Assembly (NCBI RefSeq): GCF_963678635.1
Contig: NC_087062.1
Location: 54,880,473 to 54,944,472, forward strand
Source of the DNA: Symsagittifera roscoffensis
Taxonomy: Eukaryota > Xenacoelomorpha > Acoela > Convolutidae
Length of the DNA: 64,000 nucleotides
Reading direction: 5' to 3'
Positions 23,460 through 34,739 of the stretch are shown here, piece by piece. Under the pieces are notes generated by a model. The model did not search any database and had not been told where the DNA came from. It saw only the letters and a list, made by a program, of their open reading frames with translations. Made by a program: the position numbers and the translations under genes. Every line of letters starts with the position of its first letter. Positions within the stretch are counted from its first letter, which is position 1.

Positions 23460-23960
23460 TTTTTTAGACCCCTTCGTATAGGCGTATAGGGATCTTCCGG
23501 ATAGGCAAAACAGGACCCCTACGATATGGGAACCCTACGGATTGGCACAATATGACCCTTCCGAATTGGCAAAAAACAGGATCCCTCCGAATTGGGACCC
23601 CGCCGGATTGGAAAATTTTGACTCTTCCGGATTGGCAAAAAACAGTACCCCTCCGAATTGTGACCCCCTCGGATTGGCAAAATAAGACCTATCCGGATTC
23701 GCAAAAAACAGGACCCCTCCGAATTAGGACCCCTTCGGATTGGCAAAATAAGACCCTTCCAGATTGGCAAAAACAAGACCCCTCCGAGTTGGGACCCCTT
23801 TGGATTGGCAAATTATGACCCTTCCTGATAGGCAAAATCAATTTACCCGAGACCCTTCAGGATACAATCTCAGAGCCAATTATGTAAACTCAACTAACTA
23901 GGAAGTGTTTTTTCTGGCTCCGGACCCCTCCGGATTGAAGCAAAGCTGCTTATTTAACAA
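23460..23960. repeat. Minisatellite of about 66 bp, CCGGATTGGCAAAA units
   Basis: About five imperfect units lie at 23500-23830. Each combines GACCCCTCCGAATTGGGAC with CGGATTGGCAAAATAAGACC. The inverse complement of the core is AATCCGGAGGGGTC, the same short motif that is scattered through the leader of the young element at 45935-47500 and 52080-53500. The open frames here only translate the repeat. Confidence 0.85.
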
Positions 23961-23979
23961 TTTTCCTTATTTGTAGGGG

Positions 23980-24977
23980 GTCTTTAATTAATTCGATTTC
24001 CGACTTGACTGTCGTTTTTTAGGTTCCCCAATGCTTCCTTATCGTCGTTCTTATTCCGACTAGCGAAAATTGTTGTTATGATTTTCGCGCTTTTTCTGTA
24101 TTCGATATTTTCATGTTTGTCCATTGCCCTGGTTAAGTCATCAATTACATTCAGGAGTTGTAAGTTCAGTGAACGTCCAGATTAAAAACCGTATTGTGCA
24201 TTTGTTATTAGCCCTTTTCATTGAAATGATCAATTAAATGCTTTCGAACAACCTGCAACATATTGATGTTAAACTGATTGGTCTATAGTTATCTGCCTTC
24301 GACTTTTTACCGTTATTGAATATTGCAGAAATGTTAGCCAACTTCTAGTCTTCGTGTAATTTGCTTGTCTCCCAAGAGGTTTGGAAAATAATCAAAAGTG
24401 GTTTTAAGATGAATTCTCGTAATTCAAATAGAACCCTAGGATGAATTCCATCTCGTCCAGGCGACTTTGAAGTGTCTAACCGATTGAGTTCTTCTCGGAT
24501 GTCATTCATTGTTGGCTCCAGGTTGTCATCAATGCTGGAGGTTGGTGGAGGGCTGATCTCCCAGTTACCCGGGGTTCGTCAGTGAAAACCGATGCAAAAA
24601 AGTTTGAGAGCACTTCTGCCCTTTCGTCGTCTGTGTAAGTTAGCATACCATTTGGTTTTATTAAAGCGGGGATTGCTTCTCTTATGGTAGTTTTTTGGCG
24701 TACGTAACTCCAGAATTTTTTCGGATTAGTTTTAACTTCTGATGATTTTTTTTTCACATGTGAGTGCCTCCGATCTGGCTTCTAGTTGACACATGTAATC
24801 GTAGACTTGGTCAGGCATGTTTATGCAAGTTGTGCAAAGTTTTTCATGACATTTATCACCCTCCATGACTTTATTATCGATGTTACCATAGGCCTTATTG
24901 CACGTTTTACATTGCCAAGCGTCCATTTCACTCACTGATTCAGAAACTTTACGTCTAGTTTTTAGTTTTGGAGGCAT
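23980..24977 (-). pseudogene. CR1/jockey-like element: zinc finger joined to RT linker, copy 1
   Basis: ORF 24977-24732 starts MPPKLKTRRKVSESVSEMD and carries a PHD-like zinc region (WQCKTCNKAYG, DKCHEKLCTTCINMP). ORF 24757-24506 overlaps it in another frame and continues into the RT N-terminal linker typical of CR1-like elements (KTNPKKFWSYVRQKT, ALIKPNGMLTYTDDERAEVL, NFFASVFTDEP). Downstream (24480-24020) broken frames give SPGRDGIHPR, LANISAIFNNG and QYGF with a stop, then SGRS. The endonuclease expected between zinc finger and linker is missing. It is colinear with 34740-35706. Confidence 0.65.
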
Positions 24978-25200
24978 ATTAAGTTTGATTTTATCGGGCC
25001 GCTCTATGACACTTAAGTCTCAAGAAGCTACCTAATGAAATCAACTTCACGAAAATTACTGGTCCGCTCTAAGACACTGAAGTCTCAAGACGCTACCCCG
25101 TAATTTCTCCTTCAAAAACACTAAGCCCTAATCAGATTTTTACTGGGCCGCTCTAAGACAATTAAGTCCCAAGAAGCTACCCTTGTAACTTCAGAAAAAG
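24978..25200 (-). repeat. Three-unit repeat upstream of the CR1-like ORF
   Basis: A motif of about 35 bases beginning GGGCCGCTCTAAGACA and ending in AAGTCTCAAGAAGCTAC occurs near 24996, 25066 and 25146, spaced 70-80 bases. It lies just 5' of the ORF start (minus strand), so it is a candidate 5' untranslated or promoter repeat. 25201-25488 holds AT-rich sequence with no feature. Confidence 0.75.
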
Positions 25201-25488
25201 CTTATTACTTTTAATTTTTTGCTGTTTTTTTCTGCCTTCGCATCGACGTTGACTGTTTCTTTGACTTCACGTAGCAGACTTTGACCGTTTCTTCATGAGT
25301 AATTTTTCAAGTTATTTCTAATTCTGTAGACAATTCTAATTAGTCTCTCTTCAAGGATCAAAGACGGGTGAATTTGTTGGTGAAGTTTATCACAACAATT
25401 GGGCTAACGGTTAGGCTAACGAGGCTAACGGACTGTGGCAAAGTACTTTGATGAAATTTAGGGCGCAAACTTAAAGACGAACACTCAA

Positions 25489-26940
25489 ATGGCCAGGGGG
25501 ATCTTGGAGAATACTGAGTTGGACTCTGAAGATAGTATAATCTCTCTTGATGTAAAGAGTTTGTACACTAATGTCCCGCTCAAGGAAGCGGTTGAAATAG
25601 CCCTGAAGAGATTATATGCGCAAGTAAACCCTCCGGAAACATCTCGCAAGACTATGAAAAAACTACTGAATTTGGCAGTGAGTAGGGTACACTTTAAATG
25701 CAATGATTTTTGGTATGTACAAAAAGACGGTTTAGCAATGGGCGCCTCCCTTGCAGTAATATTAGCCAATTTGTGGCTCAAAGAATACGAACCTGCATTA
25801 AATAAAGAAGTACCAAAATTGACTGTGCTAAGTGAGGGTGACAAGGAAGTTTGCCCTAGATGTCAGAAAAAGTGATATATTGGACAAAAAGAGTAGAATG
25901 CGAAGCTTGTTTGAATTGGTACAACTTAGGGTGTGGTAACATATCGGAATCCGAATACGCAGACATCGCTGAAAAAGTATGGTATTGCATGACTTGCAAA
26001 AATCAACAGGAAGCAGATCGGTCTGTGAATGGTGTTAAAGTTATTCTAAAATATGTGGACGACATAGTTAGAACGGTTAAAGGGCGATCCTGGGGTATTT
26101 GTCGAGGCTGCCAATAAGTTGCATCCAAACTTGCAGTTCACCATAGAAGAACTTGATAGTAACGGTAATTTGGCCTTTTTGGACTTAATTGTCAACGTGG
26201 ATTCAGCGAAAAAGGTCACATGTGATTTGTACCAAAAACCCACTGATACCGGCACCATTCTAAATTTCAGAGGCTGCGAACCGTTGCAGTACTACAAAAG
26301 AAACGTTATTGAAGGGAAGGTTCATAGGTTTTCAGAAGTACCTCAACATGGGACGATTTTGACCAGGCATTGGAAAAAAGTCGGAAGCAATGGATTGAAA
26401 ATCAATATACGAAAAATTGGTCTGACAGGGTAGTGTTTGAAACTCTTAACAAGATCATTGAGGGAAAAAAAATTTAGGGGTGAAGGCATCCGAACCGAGA
26501 AATGATAAATGGTTGAAAGACTCACCACCCCTTCTTACAATGCAATATCGAGGCAATCCATCTCAACTTTTAGCCGCAAAGGTTCGGCTAATATCCAGGC
26601 ACAAATAATTTTTCAACAAGAAAATTGAAAACTTGCTTGCCATCCCTCAAAACTTCCTTTGCTCGTGAACTGAGATCCAAAGTGGTGTACAAGCTTACAT
26701 GTAGTGGATGTAACTCCACCTATGTCGGCCAGACAGTCCGACATTTAACCACGAGGGTCGATGAACACCGCAAAGGGGACTCCCCAGTAGGGCAACACTT
26801 GTTAGAACGTAATAAGGAGGTATGCAGTACTGCTTAGCTGAAGTCAGAGATTACAGATCAAATAGCCAACAATCATAAGCTACTGACACTAGAAGCTTTG
26901 CATATTTGGAGGGAGAGGCCGAAGATCAACACACGCGATG
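25489..26940 (+). pseudogene. Penelope-like element, copy 1: RT (with PHD) to GIY-YIG
   Basis: ORF 25489-25875 starts in RT with SLDVKSLYTNVPLKEA and reaches DGLAMGASLAVILANLW (palm motif with AMG, as in Penelope-like RTs). It ends at CPRCQKK through a one-base deletion. The next frame (25860-26117) completes a PHD-type finger (ECEACLNWYNLGC, WYCMTC; 25853-25997) and then reads LKYVDDIV, the catalytic palm motif. ORF 26119-26433 continues with HPNLQFTIEELDSNGNLAFL and KPTDTG. ORF 26625-26837 is the GIY-YIG endonuclease (KLTCSGCNSTYVGQTVRHL and DEHRKGD). At least four breaks are present, so it is inactive. The RT N-terminus is missing. Confidence 0.8.
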
Positions 26941-27180
26941 AATTCAGGAGCCGGGAGTTAACACTAAAATTATAGTTTAAGTATAACATAGCTAAAATTT
27001 AAAAAACTGTTATGTCAGAATCAAAAATACTCCCAAATCGAAATTTTATAACGTGTGTTGATCTTCGGCCTCTCCCTCCAAATATTCAAAGCCTCTAGTG
27101 TCAGTAGCTTATGAGTGTTGGCTGTTTGGTCTATAATCTTTGACTTCAGCTCAGCAGTACCGCCTACCTCCTTTCTACAT
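26830..27180. repeat. Fold-back inverted repeat at the Penelope-like 3' end
   Basis: 26830-26935 is the inverse of 27052-27180 (for example GAGGGAGAGGCCGAAGATC at 26911-26929 against its complement near 27060-27080). The loop of about 115 bases (26940-27050) is a 3' tail sequence that recurs at 38355-38463. Confidence 0.8.
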
Positions 27181-27750
27181 TCTAACAAGTGTTGTCCTAC
27201 TGTGGAGTCCCTCCGGAGTGGTGTACAAAGAATACAACCTGCATTAAATAAAGAAGTACCAAAATAAAGAAGACAGTTGAGATGGATTGCCTCGATATTG
27301 CATTGTAAGAAGGGGTGGTGAGTCTTTCAACCATATGTCATATTTGTAATAAGTTATTAATTCAACGTACCTCGGTCCAAAGGTAATTTTTCCACCCTCC
27401 CTTCTTCAATTAGATTAGGAGGGTAAAATCGCCAGTGTAAAGTTACCCCTTTTAAGAAGGCTAATGTTTTTTTTTGCTATATTCAGACGCATTAGTGTAA
27501 ACCAACCCATCGCCTTTTCTTAAATACAATTCATTTCATGAAAAATAGTAACTTTCTCAGTTTTCAACGTATGTTTTCAAAAAAACTAAAATGGGTGGTG
27601 ATTAAACTGAAATTGTTTTTCTTATAAATTGAAAAATTTTAGTATATTTGATTATGATAATTGGCAAAGATGTACAACATTGCTCGTAGCAGGTAACAGG
27701 GTAAAACCGTGAAATGCTCCGACTGCGCTTAACGTAAATTTTGTTTAGCT
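27180..27750. other. No gene; AT-rich filler
   Basis: Small pieces of Penelope-like sequence are seen at 27220-27340 (an AATACAACCTGCATTAAATA piece and a piece of the post-RT region). The rest (27345-27750) is AT-rich with no motif I can support. Confidence 0.4.
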
Positions 27751-28065
27751 GCTAATTCAGACCCTTGACTATAATCTCAGACTTCAGTTCAACAGTACCG
27801 CCTACCTCCTTATTACATTCTAACAAGTGTTGCCCTACTGGTGAGTCGTCCTTGCGGTGTTCATCGACCCTCGTGGCTAAATGTCGGACTTTCTGACCGA
27901 CATAGGTGGAGTTACATCCACTACAGGTAATCTTGTACATCACTTTGGATCTCAGTTCACGAGCAAAGGAAGTTTTGAGCGATGGCAAGCATGTTTTCAA
28001 TTTTCTTGTTGTAAAAATTATTTGTGCCCCGGATATTAGCCGAACCTTTGCAGCAAACAGTTGAG
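27750..28065 (-). pseudogene. Penelope-like element, copy 2: GIY-YIG fragment
   Basis: ORF 28000-27752 reads LPSLKTSFARELRSKVMYK, then ITCSGCNSTYVGQKVRHLAT and DEHRKDDSPVGQHLLECNKE. This is the zinc-bearing GIY-YIG domain of Penelope-like elements. It is inverted relative to copy 1. Its RT-proximal part lies further right at 28326-28615, separated by an inserted piece of Ty3-like leader. Confidence 0.8.
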
Positions 28066-28074
28066 ATGTTTTCA

Positions 28075-28325
28075 GTTCGTATTTAAAGGCAAGTAACCAG
28101 TGCAGTCACTGGCTTCATGTCTTGTATGGCCTACCTATTTGTCTTAATATCTTAAAACTACTCACCAAATGTCTGGCTTTCGTTTACGTACGTATTAGAA
28201 TCTGTACGATTGCGTCTAAAAAATTTTTTTAGACCCCTTCGTATAGGCGGTCATGGACCCTCAGGATAGGCGAAAACAGGACCACTACGAATTGGGAACC
28301 CTACGGATTGGCACAATATGACACA
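28075..28325 (-). other. Inserted piece of Ty3-like leader
   Basis: It matches 23310-23545: the GCAGTCACTGG landmark, the CCTACCTATTTGTCTTAATA stretch, and the first CCGGATTGG-type units. It splits Penelope-like copy 2 into two parts, with junctions near 28070 and 28322. Confidence 0.65.
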
Positions 28326-28615
28326 GTTGAGATGGATTGCCTCGATATTGCATTGTAAGAAGGGGTGGTGAGTCTTTCAACCATTTGTCATTTCTCGGTT
28401 CTGATGCCTTCACCTCTAAATTTTTTTTTCCCTCAATGATCTTGTTAAGAGTTTCAAACACTACCCTGTCAGACCAATTTTTCGTATATTGATTTTCAAT
28501 CCATTGCTTCCGACTTTTTTCCAATGCCTGGTCAAAATTTTCCCATGTTGAGGTACTTCTGAAAACCCTATGATCCGTCCCTTCAATAACGTTTCTTTTG
28601 TACTGCAAAGGTGCG
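28326..28615 (-). pseudogene. Penelope-like element, copy 2: region between RT and GIY-YIG
   Basis: ORF 28608-28285 reads KRNVIEGTDHRVFRSTSTW and ENQYTKNWSDRVVFETL, matching 37440-37260 in copy 4. At about 28615 it is fused to the protease ORF of Ty3-like copy C, and one frame (28754-28461) reads through the fusion. Confidence 0.75.
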
Positions 28616-29180
28616 CAGCCTCCATCATGGCGACATGACCAATTCTAAGGACGTTCAGTTCTTCCTGGCCCAAATATATCTGTCCTATTTGGTCATTGCT
28701 TTTCGTGACGTAGGTCATGGTATAAACACTAATCCCATCCACGTTCAAGATCACTTGATATGGTCCGTGAAGTTTACTTATTCGAGCGCCACCCGTTGTT
28801 ACAAAGGCTCGCTTGTGTCAAATATTTTGCATAACTATCCAATTGCATCATGGTAAACTCCGAAGGTTCACTTGGATTACTGATTCCTGATGTTCCGCCA
28901 CCGAGATTTTTGATTCTATCTTACATCCTTGTGGCACCATCCCGAATGTCCGTCTAGAGATGACGATCAGCTTCATGCTCAATTTGCTCGGTGCCTTCGT
29001 TTTTCCTACCTCAGATACTTCAAAGGCGTTGAGCTGATCTTGAGCTCTCTCGTTTTCGAATTCGAGCTTAACTTTTTTTTCTATTTCCCTTGTTGCCAAT
29101 TCCTGTTTGACTCTATTCAGTGCATCTCTTGCCGCTGTTTTATATAAGATCTTATTTTTCTTAGCTGTGGTTCCAGCCTC
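28613..29180 (-). pseudogene. pro: Protease N-terminal region, Ty3-like copy C (truncated)
   Basis: ORF 29099-28848 gives the coiled region (REIEKKVKLEFENE, SSLSMKLIVISR type). The frame 28754-28613 gives VDGISVYTMTYVTKSNDQ and IGHVAMME. The element stops before the protease active site, where it is replaced by Penelope-like sequence. Confidence 0.75.
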
Positions 29181-31560
29181 TAGTTAACCAGCCTGCATTT
29201 TCTTTGTAGCCAGCTCTTGCGGTTTTTTTCCTCCGTGCTTCCGCCTCGCTCATCAGGCGTGTCTTGCTGGCTTGACACCTGATAAAGTTTTTTCATGCCT
29301 TGGGTGCTTGATGTCTGCCACAGCATCCCAAAACTGTGGACCATGTGGCCTAAGATGAACCTCCAGGTTGCAAAAGAAACACCTGGGATCGAATTTTGCT
29401 GGTACTCATGATCGATTTCCGGTGCATCTTCATCTTCGAGGCTAAAACCAACCATCCTCATGCCCTGTTTGTAGGTTGGGCATGCAGATACATGATGGTC
29501 TGTGGAACTGCAGTTTGCAAAAGAGCGTCTCTTGTCCATGTCGTCCCTGGGTTTGTTCCAGTTGTTACCCTGGCTTACAGGTCCATTATTAAAATTGACA
29601 TAATTGTTTTTGCAGTGTTCTGATTTCGTTGGAGACTTCTGCAACAGATGTTCCTTGGATTTCAGTCGAAGCTCCTCCACTGTAGATGCATTGGTTGAAA
29701 GAGGTGTGTAGTGCGTCGCTAAAAATGTCTTAATTTCATCGTTTTTCACGCCATCAATGAACTTTGAGGCTTGTGCCAAGTTCATCCTGCTATTTGACTT
29801 GTCCGGTTGACTACGCCTTCTAAGCATTTCTAAGCCAACCAAGAATTTGTCTATGGTTTCGTCTTCACATTGCCTTCATTTCTCGCAGCGCATTATTGCT
29901 TGGTGTCCTTGCATCCCCCATCCAAAGACTTTCAACAGGATTTGGAATATTTTCTCGGCTGTGTCACGCTGGTATAGCTTTTTGGCCATCATGCAATTGA
30001 GGGCTGTTCCTTCCAAGTTGCTGGTGAGCGCTTTGCTTTCTTGTTTTTCCGTCAAATCTTCTTCCTCAAAACGCAGCTTCATGACTTCTATCCAGGTTTT
30101 TATACAGACGTTGCCATTGCATCATATGAATGTCCCGGTTGACGATTTATTCCTGTGGTTTGACGCTCTGGAAAATCCCTCCTGTGCGATTCGATAGGCT
30201 GAGCTCTTCCTTGATTCGAGTGATTCCAGTTTGTGGAATCACCTCTCCCAGTCGCATTTGGGTCTCGCATAGGTCATTTGTTCAAGATGGATGTGCTGTC
30301 AGCAGAGTCTCCTCTGATATTCGTTGGACCCCTCGGCCTGTTTATCCCGGTGGCGTTGCTGGATGAGTTACCCCTTCTTTTTGTGGATCGATATGTCCTT
30401 CCTCTTTTTGGATGCTCAATGAAATTCACTCTCGGCTCTCTGCTGGCCTCTCTCGAGTGCGATCCTCTATTCCTAGTTCCGCTCCTGTTTGCCAAGAGAC
30501 CGTCCAGCCTCTCCATGATAGCCTGAGTGCGTCTTTCTAACATTGCGTACATCCTTGTATCGAGAGTCCCAAGAGTCTGCTCTTGCCGACTTCCTAGTTG
30601 TTCCAGATCACCTATCAATCGTTTCCATCTTTCTGAAGACTCCCTTGTCATTCATGACCAGTTCCTGGCCAAGTAATCATCCGTCTTTTCTTTTAAGCAT
30701 TTCCGCTTGCGGTTTATTTCTTTCGCAGGTTTTTTCTCTCAACATGAACTGCTCTTACTACTTCACTGATTCTTATTGACATCTGTTCACTCTTCTCACC
30801 CATTATCCACAATCCTGGTCAAGACTTCTTCGATTGATGCCCCGTTGTCCACCAATGGAGTCACTATTGGTGGCGTCACCTTGTTGGTTCCAGGCAATTT
30901 AGTGCTGGTCGAAATTCGTGTTATACCTCTCTGTCTCGATGTACCTTCATAATCCGCCTCTAGTTTCACTGGTGTGGTCCCTGACTTGGTTATCCTAGTA
31001 GTTCCTTATTGCTTGTCGGCAATGATCATTGTCATGAACTCTCTTGAATGTTGTATTCTATCAATAGTCTTGTTTTTTGTTCTGACCGCACCAAACCGAT
31101 CGGAATAGCCATTCTCTATATTTGTAGATGACTCGTTTTCTTGATTCGAACTGTTCAGGCTCACTTGAGACTCAAAGTCATCAATTTTTTGTTGACTTCC
31201 TCCTCTTCTTGAGTGTCTATTTCGTTACCTGTTTCCGTTCCCATAGTGAATGGGAAAAAATCCCAAAGTGTTCTTGACTCGTTCCGAAAACGAGGAGGAC
31301 GTTGCCGCTTTCCTGTCACCAATGCATCATGGTTTTGTCAGTGAGCCTGCTACGGCTGGATCATCAGTCGAAATGTCGGACAGTTCCAACATTTCTTCTG
31401 GATCAAGAGTCCCGGTCAAAGTGGCGAAGTCGTGGCCTTGTTCTACGGTAATAGATTCACTTGTAAACCTTCTATTCCCATTTCCTTCGTTTCCACATCC
31501 CGCCCGTACTCAATAAGAACGGGGTTTGGATGGATCTCTACCTCTGACATTGCCTTTTTG
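29180..31560 (-). pseudogene. gag: gag, Ty3-like copy C (broken)
   Basis: ORF 29842-29180 (220 residues) covers the capsid end, FLATHYTPLSTNAS, the first zinc knuckle NCSSTDHHVSAC and one second knuckle remnant; the 81-base duplication of A and B is not present. ORF 30082-29876 is the capsid core (KLRFEEEDLTEKQESKAL). ORF 30651-30274 is the coiled and Arg-rich region. The acidic N-terminus (VEQGHDFATSTGTL type) lies near 31450-31330 and MVETRSQ-like sequence near 31590. Confidence 0.85.
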
Positions 31561-32190
31561 TCTTCCGAGGTCTTTTGACTTCTTGTTTTAACCATTCTAC
31601 CTGAAACTTTCTTTGTTTCTTGATCCGAGCCTCCCCATTTTTTTTTACAGAAGTATCAGTCATTGATTTTCCTTGTTTCTCCGGTATAAATTTCCTAGTG
31701 CTAACACTTAGCTTAGGTACACTCGACTTTTTGGACTCATCTTATTTTATTGCATCTACTGCTCACACACTCGATTCGCATGCTACCGTACTCGTTGTCT
31801 GACAACTGATAATATTAACACAACACGATAATGTTCAACAGTTTTAACTAACAAGTGACCACGAACATTATTATGTTTTCACAGTGCAGCGTATATACAC
31901 GGTATGGTCAGCAATTGGTGATTGGTTATTGGATAAAAAGCTAGCAGAGTCTGATGGTGTCAGTATCTTTTATCGATAGTGTAGTCATTACCCAATCAAG
32001 AAAACTGATTAAGGTTTAAAGACTAAAGAATATTCAAAATACAAAAAAATTGCATCTGCATTGCAATTGTTCTGCCGCAACTTAATTGTCGAACTGGTTT
32101 CTAAGAAAGAACTTTTACTGTTTAGTGCCGCCATAAACAGAAAAAACTAGTAGGCAGTATTTTTCTTAAGTGGCCAACTTTTGCAACCCC
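31560..32190 (-). other. Leader of Ty3-like copy C
   Basis: It shares landmarks with 34020-34560 (copy D), including ACCACGAACATTATTA and the CAGTGCAGCGTATATACACG stretch. Its right end (32040-32185) matches the leaders of A and B. Both this stretch and copy D hold the basic N-terminal extension of gag in broken form (31620-31800). Confidence 0.5.
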
Positions 32191-32670
32191 CGTTTTCTAG
32201 GTTCCTCAATGCTTCCTTATCGTCGTTCTTATTCCGACTAGCAAAAATTGTTGTTATGATTTTCGCGCTTTTTCTGTATTCGATATTTTCATGTTTGTCC
32301 ATTGCCCTGGTGAAGTCATCAATTACATTCAGGAGTTGTAAGTTCAGTGAACGTCCAGATTAAAAACCGTATTGTGCATTTGTTATTAGCCCTTTTCATT
32401 GAAATGATCCATTAAATGCTTTCGAAGAACCTGCAACATATTGATGTTAAACTGATTGGTCTATAGTTATCTGCCATCGAATTTTACTGTTTGTTGACTT
32501 CACCAGGGCAATGGACAAACATGAAAATGTCGAAAACAGAAAAAGGGCGAAAATCATAACAACAATTTTTGCTAGTCGGAATAAGAACGCCGATAAGGAA
32601 GCATTGAGGAACCTAGAAAACGACAGTCAAGTCGGAAATCGACTTATTTAAAGACCCCTGACTTATTTAA
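32190..32670. repeat. Fold-back inverted repeat of CR1-like RT sequence
   Basis: 32195-32330 (coding sense on minus, MDKHENIEYRKSAK type) is the inverse of 32490-32635 (plus). The loop (32330-32490) is more RT sequence (QYGF, a stop, then SGRSLNLQLL on the minus strand). The same minus-strand sequence is at 34745-35050. The right end joins gag copy D near 32675. Confidence 0.8.
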
Positions 32671-32674
32671 GGTC

Positions 32675-34020
32675 ATTTGTTCAAGATGGATGTGCTGTCA
32701 GCAGAGCCTCCTCTGATATTCGTTGGACCCCTCGGCCTGTTTATCCCGGTGGCGTTGCTGGATGAGTTACCCCTTCTTTTTGTGGATCGATATGTCCTTC
32801 CTCTTTTTGGATGCTCGTTGAAACTCACTCTCGGCTCTCTGCTGGCCTCTCTCGAGTGTGATCCTCTATTCCTAGTTCCGCTCCTGTTTGCCAAGAGACC
32901 GTCCAACCTCTCCATGATAGCCTGAGTGCGTCTTTCTAACATTGCGTCCATCCTTGTATCGAGAGTCCCAAGAGTCTGCTCTTGCCGACTTCCTAGTTGT
33001 TCCAGATCACCTCTCAATCGTTTCCATCTTTCTGAAGACTCCCTTGTCATTCATGACAAGTTCCTGGCCAAGTAATCATCCGTCTTTTCTTTTAAGCATT
33101 TCCGCTTGCTGTTTATTTCTTTCGCAGGTTTTTTCTCTCAACATGAACTGCTCTTACTACTTCACTGATTCTTATTGACATCTGTTCACTCTTCTCACCC
33201 ATTATCCACAATCCTGGTCAAGACTTCTTCGATTGATGCCCCGTTGTCCACCAATGGAGTCACTATTGGTGGCGTCACCTTGTTGGTTCCAGGCAATTTA
33301 GTGCTGGTCGAAATTCGTGTTATACCTCTCTGTCTCGATGTACCTTCATAATCCGCCTCTAGTTTCACTGGTGTGGTCCCTGACTTGGTTATCCTAGTCG
33401 TTCCTTATTGCCTGTCCGCAATGATCATTGTCATGAACTCTCTTGAATGTTGTATTCTATCAATAATCTTGTTTTTTGTTCTGACCGCACCAAACCGATC
33501 GGAATAGCCATTCTCCATATTTTTAGATGACTCGTTTTCTTGATTTGAACTGTTCAGGCTCACTTGAGACTCAAAATCATCAATTTTTTGTTGTCTTCCT
33601 CCTCTTCTTGAGTGTCTATTTCGTTACCTGTTTCCGTTCCCATAGTGAATGGAAAAAAAAATCCCAAAGTGTTCTTGACTCGTTCCGAAAACGAGGAGGA
33701 CGTTGCCGCTTTCCTGTCACCAATGCATCATCGTTTTGTCAGTGAGCCTGCTTCGGCTGGATCATCAGTCGAAATGTCGGACAGTTCCAACATTTCCTCT
33801 GGATCAAGAGTCCCGGTCGAAGTGGCGAAGTCGTGGCCTTGTTCTACGGTAATAGATTCACTTGTAAAACCTTCTATTCCCATTTCCTTCGTTTCCACAT
33901 CCCGCCCGTACTCAATAAGAACGGGGTTTGGATGGATCTCTACCTCTGACATTCCCTTTTTGTCTTCCGAGGCCTTTTGACTTCTTGTTTCAACCATTCC
34001 ACCTGAAACTTTCTTTGTTT
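32675..34020 (-). pseudogene. gag: gag N-terminal half, Ty3-like copy D
   Basis: ORF 33997-33728 starts MVETRSQKASEDKKGMSEVE and runs into the acidic block VEQGHDFATSTGTLDPEE. ORF 33050-32673 is the coiled region and the Arg-rich RGSHSREASREPRVSFNEH. The capsid and zinc knuckles are absent; the piece is truncated at about 32675 by CR1-like sequence. Where the young element has a TAG after MVETRSQ, this copy has a lysine codon. Confidence 0.85.
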
Positions 34021-34735
34021 CTTGATCCGAACCTCCCCATTTTTTTTACAGAAGTATCAGTCATTGATTTTCCTTGTTTCTCCGGTATAAATTTCCTAGT
34101 GCTATCACTTAGCTTAGGTACCCTCGACTTTGCGGACTCATCTTATTTTATTGCATCTACTGCTCACACACTCGATTCGCTTGCTACCGTACTCGTTGTC
34201 TGACAACTGATAATATTAACACAACACGTTAATGTTCAACAGTTTTAGCTAACAAGTGACCACGAACATTATTAAGTTCTCACAGTGCAGCGTATATACA
34301 CGGTATGCTCAGCAATTAAAAAGCTAGCAGAGTCTGATGGTGTCAATATCTTTTAGAGATAGTGTAGTCATTACCCAATCAAGAAAACTGATTAAGGATT
34401 AAAGACTAAAGAATATTCAAAATATAAAAAAATTGCATCTGCATTGCAATTGTTCTGCCGCAACTTAATTGTCGAACTGGTTTCTAAGAAAGAGCTTTTA
34501 CTGTTTAGTGCCGCCATAAACAGAAAAAACTAGTAGGCAGTATTTTTCTTAAGTGGCCAACTTTTCCAACCCCCGAGCTCTGCGTTAACTACCTGCGTTC
34601 GGATTGCCAGAGCTCGGCCTACTAAAACTCTCAAAGCAACCACTCGTCCAAAAAAAAGATTTTTGCACTTTAATCCAAATAAATCAGTGTCGACTTTGAA
34701 CCTCGGTCGCGAATCTCCGGGTTGAATAAGTTGAC
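34020..34735 (-). other. Leader of Ty3-like copy D
   Basis: It includes the remains of the basic gag N-terminal extension (34200-34020) and the non-coding landmarks of the other leaders. At about 34735 it meets the CR1-like copy 2. Confidence 0.5.
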
Positions 34736-34739
34736 TGTC

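Noticed and set aside
23519..23818. ORFs of 85 and 88 codons on both strands
   Set aside because: They only translate the 66 bp minisatellite.
24978..25200. CRISPR-like array
   Set aside because: Only three imperfect units with unequal spacers, in a eukaryotic retroelement leader.
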